From assembly GCA_029448655.1 (NCBI GenBank), contig JACCLO010000001.1, positions 1,860,001-1,924,000 of the forward strand: a DNA stretch of 64,000 bases, read 5' to 3'. Position numbers and translations under genes: made by a program. How positions within the stretch are numbered: position 1 is the stretch's first letter; each line of letters opens with the position of its first letter. Shown one piece after another: positions 1-12,845 of this stretch. This stretch comes from Wolfiporia cocos (taxonomy: Eukaryota > Basidiomycota > Agaricomycetes > Polyporales > Phaeolaceae). A model generated the notes under the pieces. That model did no database searches. It was not told the origin of the DNA and worked only from the letters and a program-made list of their open reading frames with translations.

Positions 1-3000
1 AGAGAAAGGTGGTCTTTCATCGTTGTATGCGCCGTAGGTGCCAGAAGAGCTAGTCCCCCCTGGAGCTGGGAGAAAACATTAGCGGATGGGTACTTGACCC
101 ATGGACAGAGATTCCTTGGACTCGCACCCGTCGAATGCTCTGATTTACCATGGTGTTCTGATCTTCCCTGGTGTGCCGATGCATCGGAATGAAAACCCGT
201 AGTGGGCAAAGTTGGTTGGCCATCCGATGCAGCGTCTATAGTTGGTAGCTGTTCCTCTGGTGATCGGGCAGGACCCGCTGGCGGAGCATGGCCGGAAGCA
301 GGACGAGTTTCCGGAGACGCGCTCGACAAATTACGGGGCAACAGTCCGCGAAAATTGAGCGACCATTTTGAGTTTGTATGAAGGCACGAGCAGCGTGCAC
401 GGCGGGTACCAAAGGCATCAACAGTCGCAGGAGTGCGTGAAACGCGAGCGTGCATCAAGCGACCGGGCCTGAGGAGTTAGAAATGTGTAAATGCCTGCAA
501 GACGCCGGCGCGATCGGGTCACGCCACACCAGCGGAAGATGCCGTGTGGCGTCAGTGGCGTCTTCGTACGGACGCGCCAGCGCAACGCACACACATGCTG
601 TTCTTCCCTGCATAGTCTCCATATCTAGCTACTTATTGCCACACGCTCTTGGACTTGGATGAGTTGGACTTTTCGACTGTTTGCTCCTGATAATGATTGC
701 GGACTTACGGTCATGCATGAAATTGGGACGATGTACTTGGCAATTGCTGGATGCATGGGAGAACTCCTGCTACAGAAGGTGAGGCATTCGTGAAGCACGA
801 GCCCTTGCTAGAACCTATCAGAGCTCATAACGCGCATGACTTGGTGGCAACCGTCTTTCACACTCCTGGGTAAGATATCGAGTAAGTCGAGAAATCATTC
901 CTGCGGGCCACGCGACCTTTCGAGCGCTATTGGACCCGTTGCCATCTGCGCCAAGCTGATAGTACATTTATTTTATGCTGCGTCCACTCTGTATACTGCA
1001 CCAGCAATTCTCTTGAAAGGCGATTTTGCAACTTTACGGTAGCTGGACAACTAGTTTCAGGTTGAGACTATACTTGCCTACACCATCCAATCCTCCATAC
1101 GGGAGATTCTACCAGCACACTAGAACCCAGAACATTCTTGCTCGCGAAAAAAAATTATCAAGAGAGCTAAGACATCTGTATTCATGCATGGCCTGGGCGT
1201 ACACGAAGCGGGCGTACATAATGCAATGTCACCTCGAAACCTTTCCGAATTTGCAAGGTCAAATTTGTCTTTTACGATACCCCGCGCTATCCAGCAAACG
1301 AGGATACGTTGATCATGGTCATGCCTCCGTTTAGAACTTGCATCAGCTTTCGCTATGAGCTGTCGGTAACGTGGTCGCCTACCGGCAGCTGCCTACATAC
1401 TTTTATTCGAGTCGTTCAATAGAGCAAAGGGTTTTTTTGAGGGGGACGAAGTCATTCACTACGTTGATATCGTTGCCCAGTACGTGCCTCTCTTATGCGC
1501 CGTGCACACGATGGTCTGATCCACTCATAATGGATACATTTAGAATTCATGATATATCCGAACAGCGCCCCATCCCTTCAGAGTCGCGTGAAGCGCGATA
1601 ATCGCGGGAGAGTTTAATACCCTGCATGTATGGCATGTGTACAATGTTGCTACGTTTCGGCCTACAGCTTGCTCACCGTTGAGATAGCCAATTCTGGGAC
1701 GAGGGAGGACTGTCTCAGAGTTCCGGGTAGGTGTGCGTTGAACCATCCAACCTTTTCTCCCAAAAAGTAAATCCTGATAAATCTGCAGAACTCTGTGCAG
1801 ACGGTCGCAGACGCACGGCTCAAATGTCTATGGTCTCTCCAGCAGTTGCATTCTCCAATTTCATTCACGGTGCGAAAATTGTCCAATGTCCCTACCGACA
1901 GCAATGAGTTTACGGAACACTTGCCGTCGATTGGCCATGCCCTCATCTCTTCCCGCTGGAAACCGATGACGGATGATTGATCGTGTCGTTGAAGCAAATT
2001 ATACATGTAGGCTGTAAGGTCCGTTATGTGCTCGCGTATTTGTCCGTCATAGCTCATAAGTTTTTGACATTACTGTAATCCACTCTTCTAGTTCTAAGGC
2101 GGTACCTCTTACTCAGCGGGACACTGTAGACGATGTCACAGTATGCGAGGCTACCCTTGTTGATATACTGGTGATTGGTCTACAACTCGCTGAAAGTTGA
2201 GGTGATTTAGATAACGCTCGTGTGGCGATATACAGCTCAGCTAGTTTTGACTGTGCTGCTCTATTTTACAATGATGATGTTTGAATGTCTGATACCATTA
2301 AATTAAAACGTGTGACATCGGGAGCTCGGCAGCCTAAGAACCTGTATATCCGATGGCTAGCCATAAACTGGACGGTCATTCCAATCTAGCGGTTCCACCA
2401 TGCACGTGCGACTCAGGCATCGACGTAACTTTGCTCGTGAAACAAGTTGCAATTGTGCCTTGCCCGCTCGGATCAGTATTGGAATGGTGAATCGTCTCGT
2501 TATCTCCACATGGCTTGTCTCCACGTTCCTGACCCTTTGGCCCTCTTTATTGTGCCATGGCAGACGAAGATCTCTAGAAGCAGTCTCTGGTATCTGATGG
2601 ATCATATACATATATGACGATGTTGCGGTGTCCGACAGCGGCATATTATCTCGACAATGTCCCCACGCACTGTCAATGGCCCCATTGCTATGGTGCCAGT
2701 GACAGCGAAGCATCCGGTGCTCGGGACTGGCGTTGTAAAAGAACAAGGCAGCAGCGTAGGCATAGTCATTTACGTGATGTGCCAGCAACGCACTGACATT
2801 GTTCCTGGACGGCTGCAGAAAGCCGATTCCACGCTGCTTGTGATTGCAGCTTGTAACACGGATCTAGACAAGAATTGGTCTCGTGTCCATACAGGAGCAT
2901 GCCCCGGGTCAGGGCAAGCCCGCGATATTAATCGTTAGTACTGTCTCATTAAGCGCTGATGCACATATTTTACAGGGTAATTTACAGCCGACGGACATAT

Positions 3001-6000
3001 ATAGTGTCGTGTTCATGTAAAAACAATGGAAATTCAAATCTCCCGCCGATGATCCACTGAGCTCGATGTTGGTAGTCCAAACACATACACTTATCTTGGA
3101 ATCTTGGAAAGAATGCTCGATGTTCATATCGTCTAATTGGGCAATGCGTCGTCATCGCTGGGATCTCACATGCACAACCAAACCTATTTGTGATAGAGTC
3201 GTACATGGTGTGTGATTATCCTCTTACAACACCATTGAGTCAAGCTTGTGTGCACATCTCACATGAATACAAAGATTACAGCAAGTCCGCGCTTGTATAT
3301 AGTGGCTCTATGTATCTCATTACTATTGAATGAGCGAGCGGCCTAGGGATCCAAACGATATAAATGATATACGGAATGACCTGAAAGCATACAGATCATA
3401 GGAATTGGTGAAATAAGCTATTCTGCCGAAAACGTACGTCTATATAGTAGTATCTGATCGGTCAGCAAGAAACCGTACTCGCCGGACCGCACTCGTCCTC
3501 GTTTTTACGATAACACCAAGTATACGCGTGCCATGTCAGACAGACATCTTGGCTGTGTATCTCTGGAAGTCACCATAGAGATTAATTGCATTGTTCAAAG
3601 ATTAGGAGAAGCGACCATAAATTACAAGTTGGCAGGTCCTCCGCGCCGCAGTTTGCCATTGTGGGCGCACGTCAACAAGGCGATCACATCCCGATCGATG
3701 ATCCGATTGGCTTGGCGCTTGGCGCGCGAAACAACTAACAGGCGCCGTAGGATACAAAGATTCTTCCGTCAAGTAGTGCAGAGTTCCAGGATAAGCTGAT
3801 AGTACGATCAAATGGTAGGCCAACACACGGTGATATCAATATACCGTATTGACCAGTTTTCGCTTCCATTAGTAGTCTGCGTCGATCGATCACAAATGTG
3901 CCGCAGTAGGACCCAGGCAACTCCCTTAAAGGCTAGGCCTGATCTAGCGTTTGAGCCCGAAAATGTGCTTGTGTCTGTCCACTTTAGAACATCCTTAGCT
4001 TGTTACTTGGCGTTCAACGAGAATATATCTGAGAATGCAGCCATTGATTGATATTGTGAGCGCAAAAGCTGCGTGCGTCACCTTGTCTTGTCTAGGTCTT
4101 GCACGACGACCGCCAGTATGCAGGCGATCCCGCTGCTAAATTCACACCTCTGGCCAACTCGCAATATACAGATCCTCCGCTAAGATTGTAAGTCGCTCCT
4201 CCCGGGTCGTAGAGATAAAACTCTATTCTGATACGGGTGATTGCTGATATTCAGATCTTTCTATTAGACAGCATCAAATTACTGCTCCTTGCCACAATAA
4301 TGCCCTATTGTTGCAACATTTACGAGCACAGCTCGCCAGCAGCCGACTTGAGGGAGATCAGAACGGACCAGCTCTTAGGGAGTCGCTCGCGTCATGCGAC
4401 AATGCTATGTACGCTTCATCTGGCGCGAGGTTGACCTTAGCATATCATCATGAATGCCAGAGCACCTTTAATGCCAGACGACCGCAATTCCTCTTGGATC
4501 GGACTTCGGATGGTAAGCCATTCAGAGTCTTGACGGAGCTCAAAAGGCTGCATCATGTTGCGATGATCTTACCATAGTGAGCTCCGTGGAAAGGCATGCA
4601 CAAATAATATAATGGCGCTTACTTGAGACCCAAGAGGCTTCTGGTGAGCCATCGGTATTGTTAGGTGGGGATATTACGATCAGCTCGTCCTCGATAGCTG
4701 AAATTGGCGATACTATCTTAGGTTACTATAAAGATTCTAGTCAAGCGTGTCGACTAAATCGACGATTGGTGTCCACTGACCAGCTCGTCGTAGGACGAGG
4801 AATCTTCGAGTGATTCATGGCGAAAACGTAATTCCACGTAGCAGTCAAACATCGGCTCTACAGACAGGCGTGGCACTACGACTCCAGTACTGTACACATT
4901 CCAGTAGTGAAGCAACTACGTTTCGCTCCCAAAGAGGCATGCTATAATGACCGAGTCTGTATCTCGAAAGAGATCCACTTCCTCAGGAATGACTAGACAG
5001 CGTGCTTCCTCTATTGTCTCGATGGATCCTGTATCATCGTCTGCATCACCGACTGTAAGTGCCAACACCAACGGAGATAGTACAAATGCGCACCAAGTTT
5101 GTATAAGCTCTTTGTGTCCAAATCGACGACAGTGGAAGAAGACGAGTTAGAGTCACCAGATATAGAGCCATCTGTCCTTTTCCTACTCATGCGTTGACTT
5201 TCTCTTCCTTTCCTGGCAGAAATCTACAGGTAGCAAAGTGGATACAGAAGCCCTGCAGCCTATATCGACGTATACGTACCCGCGTGTCCGTATTCAGCAC
5301 TTTTGCCAACGTTTTGTACATTGAAATTCTTCGCTTTACCGTTGGATTCAGCCATAGTTGAACTGTGCCCACGTCCTCCAGTCGGCTTCTTTCTTGCTGT
5401 AGTCTGATTGCTCATCAGGTCATACGATGGTACTTGAATGAAGTGTTAGATGAACCTACCGCGTCCACTCATTCTGGAGCTTCAAATTTAGATGTTCCGG
5501 GATTTTGTCCTGGTCATCTTCCAAAACTACTTGCGTGTCGTCTTGATAGAGGTTTCCTTTGATGAGCTGACTTCGTCCGGGAGCCAGCCATTTTGCGGAT
5601 TTGGTGTCTGAAGACTGTGTATCCCCTGCCATTGGCGAATTGAGTGCAACGATAGTATAAGAGGGGATGGTTCGTGGGTAGGCGTATCGGTGGGGAGAAG
5701 TGAGCGTAGCAGAGTCGATATAAGCAGCATGTTGGTAGCAAATGGCTACAGCCAAATAGGAAACCGTTGTATACAACAATTGCCGACGGACATGGACATA
5801 CGAGTGGATCACGCGTCCGTTCATTGTATTACTGTCACAGTGGACCGTTACGATCATCCCCAATGGAGCACACGAAATCTCCACATTTCAATTTGCTTCC
5901 TCGAATTCGCGGAGGATTGTCGATTAACTTGTTTTAGAAGTCTAGTGGTGCATGCATCGAATCGGACCCACGCGTATTGTTCTTGTTCACGAGGTAGCGA

Positions 6001-6394
6001 CGCTCTTTGGAGTGGCACCGACCATAGAAAGTGTGATTGAACCGGTGCGCAATGTGTTTCGCCTCGCAACGGGTCAGCTGATTCCCGTTCATTTCAACGC
6101 CTACTAGCACGCTGCAACTTCCATGTTCTGAGACATGCAATGTTGGCTGTCTCAACTTATCACTGAGGTAGACATATGTCACAGGCGTGACATGTGGACG
6201 TACATTGGTCAATGTGAAACGCTCTCAGATGCCAAACGCGCTGTTCCTGTGATCTGATGCGGGGATTCTGGACCGTGAATCACATGACTCGGTGCTAGCT
6301 GTTGCTTGCCTTGCCTTGACAATGACCTGTCAGAGTCACGTCCCAAGTACCCTCATCGTCGGTCAACCGATTGCTGGTGTATTGTGTGCATGAG
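1..6394. other. Region with no recognised gene
   Basis: I could not support a gene here. Open frames on both strands are short (the longest about 140 codons), have no recognisable domain, and do not join into a phased exon series that I can defend. Candidates looked at include a minus-strand frame at 5456-5884 and a Ser-rich plus-strand frame at 4947-5150 that is followed by a plausible GTAAGT donor. Neither matches a family I know. The stretch 2600-3380 is a diverged copy of 8340-9300. The remainder looks like old, decayed sequence. Confidence 0.5.
2600..3380. repeat. Diverged duplicate of 8340-9300
   Basis: Long runs of similarity join this stretch to 8340-9300 in the same orientation. Examples are the shared GGGTCAGGGCAAGC block (near 2906 and 8652), the CATCTTGGAA block near 3090 and 8810, and the GAGCGGCCTAGG / GAGCAGCCTAGG block near 3338 and 9256. 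The 3' part of the aldo/keto reductase gene lies inside the 8.3-9.3 kb copy but has no counterpart here. Seen directly by eye; percent identity was not computed. Confidence 0.6.
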
Positions 6395-7725
6395 ATGTCG
6401 CCTCATTCTCATGGAGCCGACCCCTCTGTTGCTTCGGATGAGCATCCCGCTGCCGTCCAGCCTTACGAAGTTTTCTGGCGAGACCATCAGCAGTGGCTGA
6501 AGGAATGTGGTTACCTGCTCCGTCCTCGTTACGACCCGGAGTGGAAGCCATCTTGGGAGGGAACGAACAAGAAGGTCAGCGAGTGTGAGGACAGTGTGGA
6601 GATTCGGGTAAGCCCGTGAATGCTTGTTGCGGTTCTGTGCTGAAGACTCGCAGCATCCGTACGTCCTCGACGCCACTCGGATCTCGGATAAGAGCCCGGT
6701 CTCGCTGAAGAGGATTTCGAAAGAGCTACATCCTCACGAAGCAGAGATAGCTCAATTTTTGACTTCTGGGCCGTTGTTATCCGACCACAAAAACCATTGC
6801 GTTCCTATCTATGAGGTATTTCACGACCCGAAAGATGACGACACTATCATTCTGGTGATGCCTCTTCTGAGGCGATATAACGAGCCTTCCTTCAGAACAG
6901 TCGGGGAAGCGGTTGAATTTTTCTCACAAATGATAGATGTATGTGCATTCCGAGAATTCCTCAATCAGCATTTGTTGTCTCAGCTGACTATCAACCACAG
7001 GGACTGGAATTCATGCATCGACACAATGTTGCTCACCGGCGAGTACAGGATATTTAGTGATTGCTCTTAGCTGAACATTCATTTTCAGTGATATTTTCGA
7101 TCTCAATGTTATGATGGATCTTGTCATGTTTCCTGAACTCTTTCATCCTATGATCTTTTGGATGAAGCCCGACCTCAGTGGAAAGGCGAAATACTCTTCT
7201 CGCACCGAGCGTCCGCCCAAGTACTACTATACGGATTTTGGCCTTTCCCGCAAGTACAATCCCGCAGACGGGCCTCCTTTGGAGATACCTATAATGGGAG
7301 GTGATAGAACCGTTCCTGAGTTTCAAAATGAGGGAGAGGACACGGCATCTAACCCTTTCTTCACGGATATATATTACTTGGGCAATCTGATCCGTGAAGG
7401 GTTTTTACAAGTTGGTGACATAAAACTCCCAATTGTTCCTGCTAACTCTTCCTTTACATGGCTATAGAGATATATTCGGCTAGACTTTATGGACGATTTG
7501 GTTGCAGAAATGGTGAAGGACGATCCTCAAGGTCGTCCTACTATCAATGAAGTCGCGACACGGTTTGCTGCCATACGCTCTGGTCTCACACAATGGCAAC
7601 TCCGTGGCCTTCTTCGTCGTAGGGACGAAGGCAGGGTTTCCATCTTTGTCAAAGAGTTCAGGCATGCCCTCAGGACCGCTTACTACATACTCAAGCGCCT
7701 ACCCCCCATTCCGACTCCCTCCTAG
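6395..7725 (+). CDS. Atypical protein kinase-like gene, five exons (kinase A)
   Basis: A kinase-fold protein of about 371 residues from exons 6395-6607, 6654-6938, 7001-7038, 7089-7410 and 7468-7725; all phases agree. An ATP-site Lys lies in PVSLKRI (about K90), the catalytic loop is HRDIFDLN (about 178-185) and the metal-binding motif is DFG (about 228). The Asp and Asn of HRDxxxxN are kept, but the Lys usually found two residues after the Asp is Phe. The third intron starts GCGAGT, so a GC-AG intron is needed to rebuild HRD in frame. The family is one I recognise from Agaricomycetes, usually annotated only as kinase domain-containing; the substrate is unknown. It is shorter between the N-terminal block and the ATP Lys than its paralogue at 14.2-15.5 kb. 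The start is the second in-frame ATG, chosen by alignment with that paralogue. Confidence 0.75.
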
Positions 7726-9026
7726 TTGCTTACCTGCAAGGACGCTATCGGAAACATCCTTTTTGCTTAAGACTATGATCATTTCATCTACACAATATCT
7801 CCTTTGCTTATGCCCTTTGGTCGGTAAACAAGTATTTGGATCTGTACAAATGTGCGGTCCAATCCCCACACATACACATATATCTTTACCCCTGCGTGAC
7901 AACTCCTCGATTTCATCTCCTGAATTATTCTATAGACTCAGCTTTGGGAAAACATGGTTTGTAGATAAACTATGGCTATAAGAGTGTCGATGCCGTGACA
8001 TCTCTTGCCATTGATAAGGAGATCTAGCGAGCACTTTCGACTAGAGACGGAAACTAGCGTGCGGAAATTTGTTCACACCCACAAATGCATCATGTCCACA
8101 CACCCGATCTTGCTGCCTCTCAATGTGTCCTTTTGAAGGACAGTGTCGCAACTCTGGGCATGGAGAAGTGCGACAACTTCAGCCGCCATAGTCCATCCCA
8201 CTTACATAACGCTCCGGCGAGAACCCATAAATCGGATAGTTCCAATCAAGCGACTCTACCGTCAATGTCCGATCCGGGCCTAGACGCAGGCGTGTTCATT
8301 GCAATTGTGCCTTCATAGCTTCACCAGTGACCGTCTTACTATCTTCGCACAGAATTGCTCCGTTCTCGACTCTGCGGCCTGCTCTATTGTATCTTCTGAC
8401 AACGTTGCGATGTCCGACGGCTGCGTATCATCGTGAATGTCCCACACTGCCAATGACCCCATCGCTATGGTTACAGCGACAGCGAAGCTTCGAAGGCTGA
8501 GGATTGCTAAGTATTGTGAAGCAACAAGGGCAGCAACGCAATTCACGTGATATGCCAGCGACCCACTGACATGTTCCTGCGCGGCAGGTCCGGCCTGCAG
8601 GGAGCTGGTGTCAAGCAGCTGATCTCGTGCCTATACATGAGCATGCCTTGGGTCAGGGCAAGCACGCAGTCGGTAAGCATCTTAGACGCTGAGGCACAAA
8701 TACCCACTTAGCGGACACATCGTGCCCATATTGAAGCAGTAGAGATCCGGAACTACAATAAGGATGATCAGCTGAACTCGATAATGATAGTCCGGACAAA
8801 TACGCCGCATCTTGGAAGAATATTCATATTCATGCATACACCAGTCGATCAGAAAATACATCAGGACCCCACTACCTACTCCATTTGCAGACGGACAATT
8901 TATTATCATAATCATTTTTTTCTCTCGAGACACCGTCCCATTGGGCTCGCCTGCTCGCCTTACGTCGATACAAGAAAACATCGTGAGTCCGTGATTATAT
9001 ATGGTGGCTCTGCATATATCTCGTCG
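7726..9026. other. Intergenic, no gene supported; repeat copy 8340-9300
   Basis: No gene is supported between the kinase stop and the aldo/keto reductase stop. The 3' half is the second copy of the repeat found at 2600-3380. Plus-strand frames here (for example 8085-8318 and 8784-9161) are short, without domains, and partly antisense to the reductase. Confidence 0.5.
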
Positions 9027-10108
9027 CTAGAGGCCCCACACAAGTTCCTTGATTTCCCTGAAGGCAGCACCGAGCTCGGTGTCGCCAGTGATTGCATGAT
9101 CAATGCTGATACCATCCACAGCAACTTCTTCTTCCATGTGTTGTTCACTCGTTGTGCCTGATAAAGGCGTGATACCTTGAAGTTGAGCAACTTTGAACAG
9201 CGCTTGTGCGGTGGTGCAATTGGTCGCACGAGCGATCGCACGCAAACTTGGATGAGTGAGCAGCCTAGGGGACCCAGATAACGTCCTAAAAATATACAGG
9301 TCAGCGGGAGCAGTGAAACGAGCTATGATACTGAAACATACTGATACTGAATACCATTCTCCCTGCAATAACTGTAGACGTCTCGATCCCACTGGTTACC
9401 CTCGTACCATCTGTTTTGTACCACTTGTACGCGGCGTCCTGTTTCGCTCTCCAGTCTCTCCAGAATACGGGCATCGTACGTATTGCAAATTCCTATAGTT
9501 CTGACCGTTCCCGCATCCTGCAGCTTAATCAGGGTCTGCCAAGCTTGGAGCGTCTTGGAGAACCGCTCGAGCGGCGAATGCAAGAGGACGCTGTCAAGAT
9601 ATGTGGTACCTAAATTCAGCAGCGATTGCTCCACTGATGCTTGGACCTGCACATCGATTTCATCTTTCGGGTTGTACGGGAGTGGCTGAATCGGGTCTTG
9701 CCCACCCAGTGACGTATATCTGGATATAACATTACATCCGCGGATGAATACCGTAGCATATATGCTTACTTTGCTTGAATAAACAATTCGTCGCGCTTGA
9801 TGCCATGTTCCTCTTGCAGAACTCTGAGCGCTTCCCCAACCAAGTCTTCTCTTTAAACGGTGAGCATTTGCCGAATCCCAGAGTGACGTGTCCTGCTTAC
9901 CGATAATGCTTCAGCTGCGCAGCTTCAGTAAAATGCTCACTGAGTTTACTATCTCGGAATAGTGGTGCAGAAGGCTCATACCTGTATCTATGGCTCGGAA
10001 GCCATTGAGGATAGCCTTAACTACGAACGACGTTGTCCGCTCTTGTTTCCTATGTCTCAGGGATCAGAAGCGCGATTCTCACCATATCCAGACACGGATA
10101 TATACCAT
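9027..10108 (-). CDS. Aldo/keto reductase, six exons
   Basis: Predicted 277-residue NAD(P)H-dependent aldo/keto reductase, a cytosolic enzyme reducing aldehydes or ketones; the substrate cannot be read from sequence. Minus-strand exons are 10083-10108, 9982-10049, 9901-9922, 9770-9850, 9342-9719 and 9027-9285. They sum to 834 nt and every junction is in phase with GT-AG ends. Motifs in order: GFRAIDTA with catalytic Asp (D30), KHYRED with the likely Tyr (Y38), FIQAK with Lys (K66) and LLHSP with His (H113), giving the AKR tetrad. Later blocks are VRTIGICNTYD, VVQNRWYEGNQWD and, near the C-terminus, the cofactor-side PLSGTTSEQHMEE. The protein is shorter than the roughly 320 residues usual for AKRs because it starts close to strand 1. 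The 22-nt third exon is unusually small. The 3' end overlaps a repeat copy. Confidence 0.85.
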
Positions 10109-11237
10109 GCGGTACCATAGATCATGCTACAGGATGTCATGGTCGTACACATTGAACTTGTAGGTCCAAATCGATGATGACGTACTCCTGACACTCATCA
10201 CGTGACTCGGTATCCATTCTCCATTCGTGTGCGCACGTGGCCGATACAGTGCATGCACCGGTGAAAAGCGAGTATTGTGCCCCTTGATAGAGGGTTTATG
10301 GACCAAAATCCATGAGGTCCAAGAATTTTGGGTGCGGGCAAGATTTGTGTCATTGCCACCCTCTAGACGCTTGTACCTATTTGTTTGTCTCTGTGGACGT
10401 TTGTCAATAGGAGATGATATGCCGATCGACGACCCGATTGGTTGTTGTTTTATGACCATCACATCGGCTCAGATAGGCGCCACACATATGTGCTATCGTC
10501 CACAACAACCTCACGAGCTGTTGGAACATGGATTTGCCGAGGCCGAGCTCGCGCGTGCCTGAATGTTGCGCGCACGTCGGGAGCCAGATATCGCGTAGCC
10601 GGAAATGGTACGAGGGCAAAACGGTACATAATAGCTCGATTTTCTGTACCGTACCTCACGCGATTGCCCTACGGGCATCGTCGCGCCTGTGGGCGAACGC
10701 GCTCGCCGAACCGATGTTATGATTGCTCTGACACGAGCTTGCAGCATGCTCACAAACATGGATATATGGCTGATGGCAGAGCAGAGCGACTGCCTACTGT
10801 GATGTTGCATGATATTGCAGCTAGCCTCGATGTAAATGAGACAATTGACACATCATCCCTTATAGCAACTGCTGCCACTCAGTCACCGAGGACGGAACTC
10901 AAGATGTGAGTAGACGTTGATATGCCTGCGCTGTTGAGAAAAGGGACGCCGCAAAACTCGTGAGCACCGGAATGCGCTTGGCTGAGCAAAGGGACTCGAT
11001 AAATCGTAGCAAACACATGAAGAGTAAGTACAGGGCTCGGTGACTCGACCACTACCTACGGGCGCCTAGCGTGATCGCCGCACTCGTCCAGATGCCATGT
11101 ACCGACTTCAACAAGCGGAGCAGTTGGGCAACTGCGCAGCGCTAACGAAAGGCAGATGGCAAATTGATTTGTATGACTGAGACTCTACACAGTACAGCTG
11201 TGCACAGGAAGTGTGGCGCAGCTCAATTTGACTACGA
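10109..11237. other. No gene supported
   Basis: Several overlapping frames exist on both strands (for example plus 10442-10909), but they overlap each other, show no domain and no phased exon chain. Nothing here is supported as a gene. Confidence 0.45.
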
Positions 11238-12845
11238 TACGCGCATACATTGTGACCATTATAGCTAGCGATGCTGGGTAGTGGGAGAGTCAAAAGCGCG
11301 TGATTTCTTCACGGGGATATTACCTGATCCAGCTACTAAACTATAGATGACAAGTCACGATCTCAACATACATAATAGAAATTTTAGGTATGTATGTTTA
11401 TGATCAATTGTCAAGATTAATGTAATGGAGGCATTGCAGAAATCCCTAAGACATGACGCGACCGCTTCTATAAATGTGAGAGGGGAATTCCGGCTGAAGA
11501 AATTGTTGAATCTTCCTGAGCTCCATTTCCATTCTGTGTCTTTCGCACTCGCCTCGAGCGAGGTGCACGCGAACCTGGCGTTTCGGCCTTTGCAGGGGGT
11601 CTCCTGTGATCGCCCGATCATTTCTTCCTCATCCTACCAATGCATCGCTCTGTGCATCAATATTCTCACATCTAGCATCTCTTCTCCTTGCACTCAGCAT
11701 CCTGACCCCCCGATTGACGGTGCAAAATGGTCCACAGGCTCCCGAGCGTTGCAATCAGCCCATTCTGCAGGTATACATTCTGCGTGCCTGATTGCAGAGC
11801 AGACCTCACCACATCTCGTGCTAACGTCTCGCTTCTGCAATTGGACGCCATACACGGAAGTGCAACGACCTCGCTGTCGGAGGTATTTGCTCTCCAGGTG
11901 TGTTGGGGTTTCCACGCCGCACCAAGGTCATTCGAAACATTGTGACTCTCCTGCGTACTGGCCTCAATCGTCACATCTTGAACAGGCCCCTTCCCGCACA
12001 TATCGTCAAGGAGACCGGAGGCTCGTCTCACAACGCTGTTTGTTTGGCTATCAGGGATGCGGCAAACGTAAATGAGTCCATCGAGCTTTCTTCCGCTTCC
12101 ATACCTAGAGAGATTACGAGCGATAGGATGAGTTGTCCGCACATTTATGCCAGTCAGGACAATGTGCGAACCTCTGCTCCAATAAACTCGCAATGTCATG
12201 CAGGACATTTCTGCGTGCCTGATTGGTATCGTCGAACCATGGAGTGTCTATCATAATGATACACTGTCCGTCCAATGAAAATGTTGCGGTTTGCATCCGA
12301 TCTGTGCATGAATGCATATTACCGTCTTCTCGAATTGTGGGGCCACAGGCCATGTTGACGAACTACCGAAGAGCGCCCAGCAGTTGATGCATTCACTACG
12401 GAGGAGATGAGCGTGTACTTACCGTGGTCTTTCCGGGACTTTTGAGGCCTACAACGCTACAGAAGGTATTGGTCAGGTCTTGACATAATCATTTTTTCAA
12501 AGACAACGTACGCGATAAGCTTCACACCCTGGCTTTGAATGGTAGTCATTGGACTTATGGAGGAGTGATAAGAGCTGTCGGGACGGGTGCGCTGCTAAAG
12601 GGCCTTGAATAAGAAGAGGATGTAGCATCATATATAGCTGGAGGGCCGATCGCCTCTGAGCACATTTTGCGCACGTTCTCGCGCCCACAGTACAGAATGC
12701 GGCTGCACGAAGACTCAATTCAAGGATCTCTCTTTACCTCATGCAAACGAAGATGCATGGGCATCCCAGCGCTGATAATTTGGGTCACGGAGAAATCCAT
12801 CTGTGGCGCTACTCCACTTTCTCGCTGACTTGCTTCAGTCGCGAT
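11238..12845. repeat. Segmental duplicate, copy 1 (pair at 53950-56003)
   Basis: Co-linear with 53950-56003 in the same orientation over most of its length, with many indels. Shared blocks include TATAGCTAGCGATGCT (11260 and 53970), the whole P-loop GTPase gene, and GGGTCACGGAGAAATCCATC (12783 and 55946). Copy 2 carries about 560 bp extra (roughly 55374-55935) that is absent here. Confidence 0.75.
11672..12423 (-). pseudogene. Decayed P-loop GTPase (AIG1-like), copy 1
   Basis: Minus-strand exons ending the P-loop segment at 12423, then 12172-12362 and 11672-12104. They rebuild an N-terminal GTP-binding domain homologous to the gene at 54034-55049. The Walker A region reads GLKSPGKTT instead of GPKGSGKTT, and the G3 motif reads DTPWFDD instead of DTPGFDD, so both nucleotide-binding motifs have lost a key Gly. 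The frame also stops about 120 codons before that of copy 2. The family is a large Agaricomycete group resembling AIG1/septin-type P-loop GTPases, of unknown function. I read this as a pseudogene; a functional but divergent protein is less likely. The first exon, 5' of the P-loop, was not identified. Confidence 0.6.
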
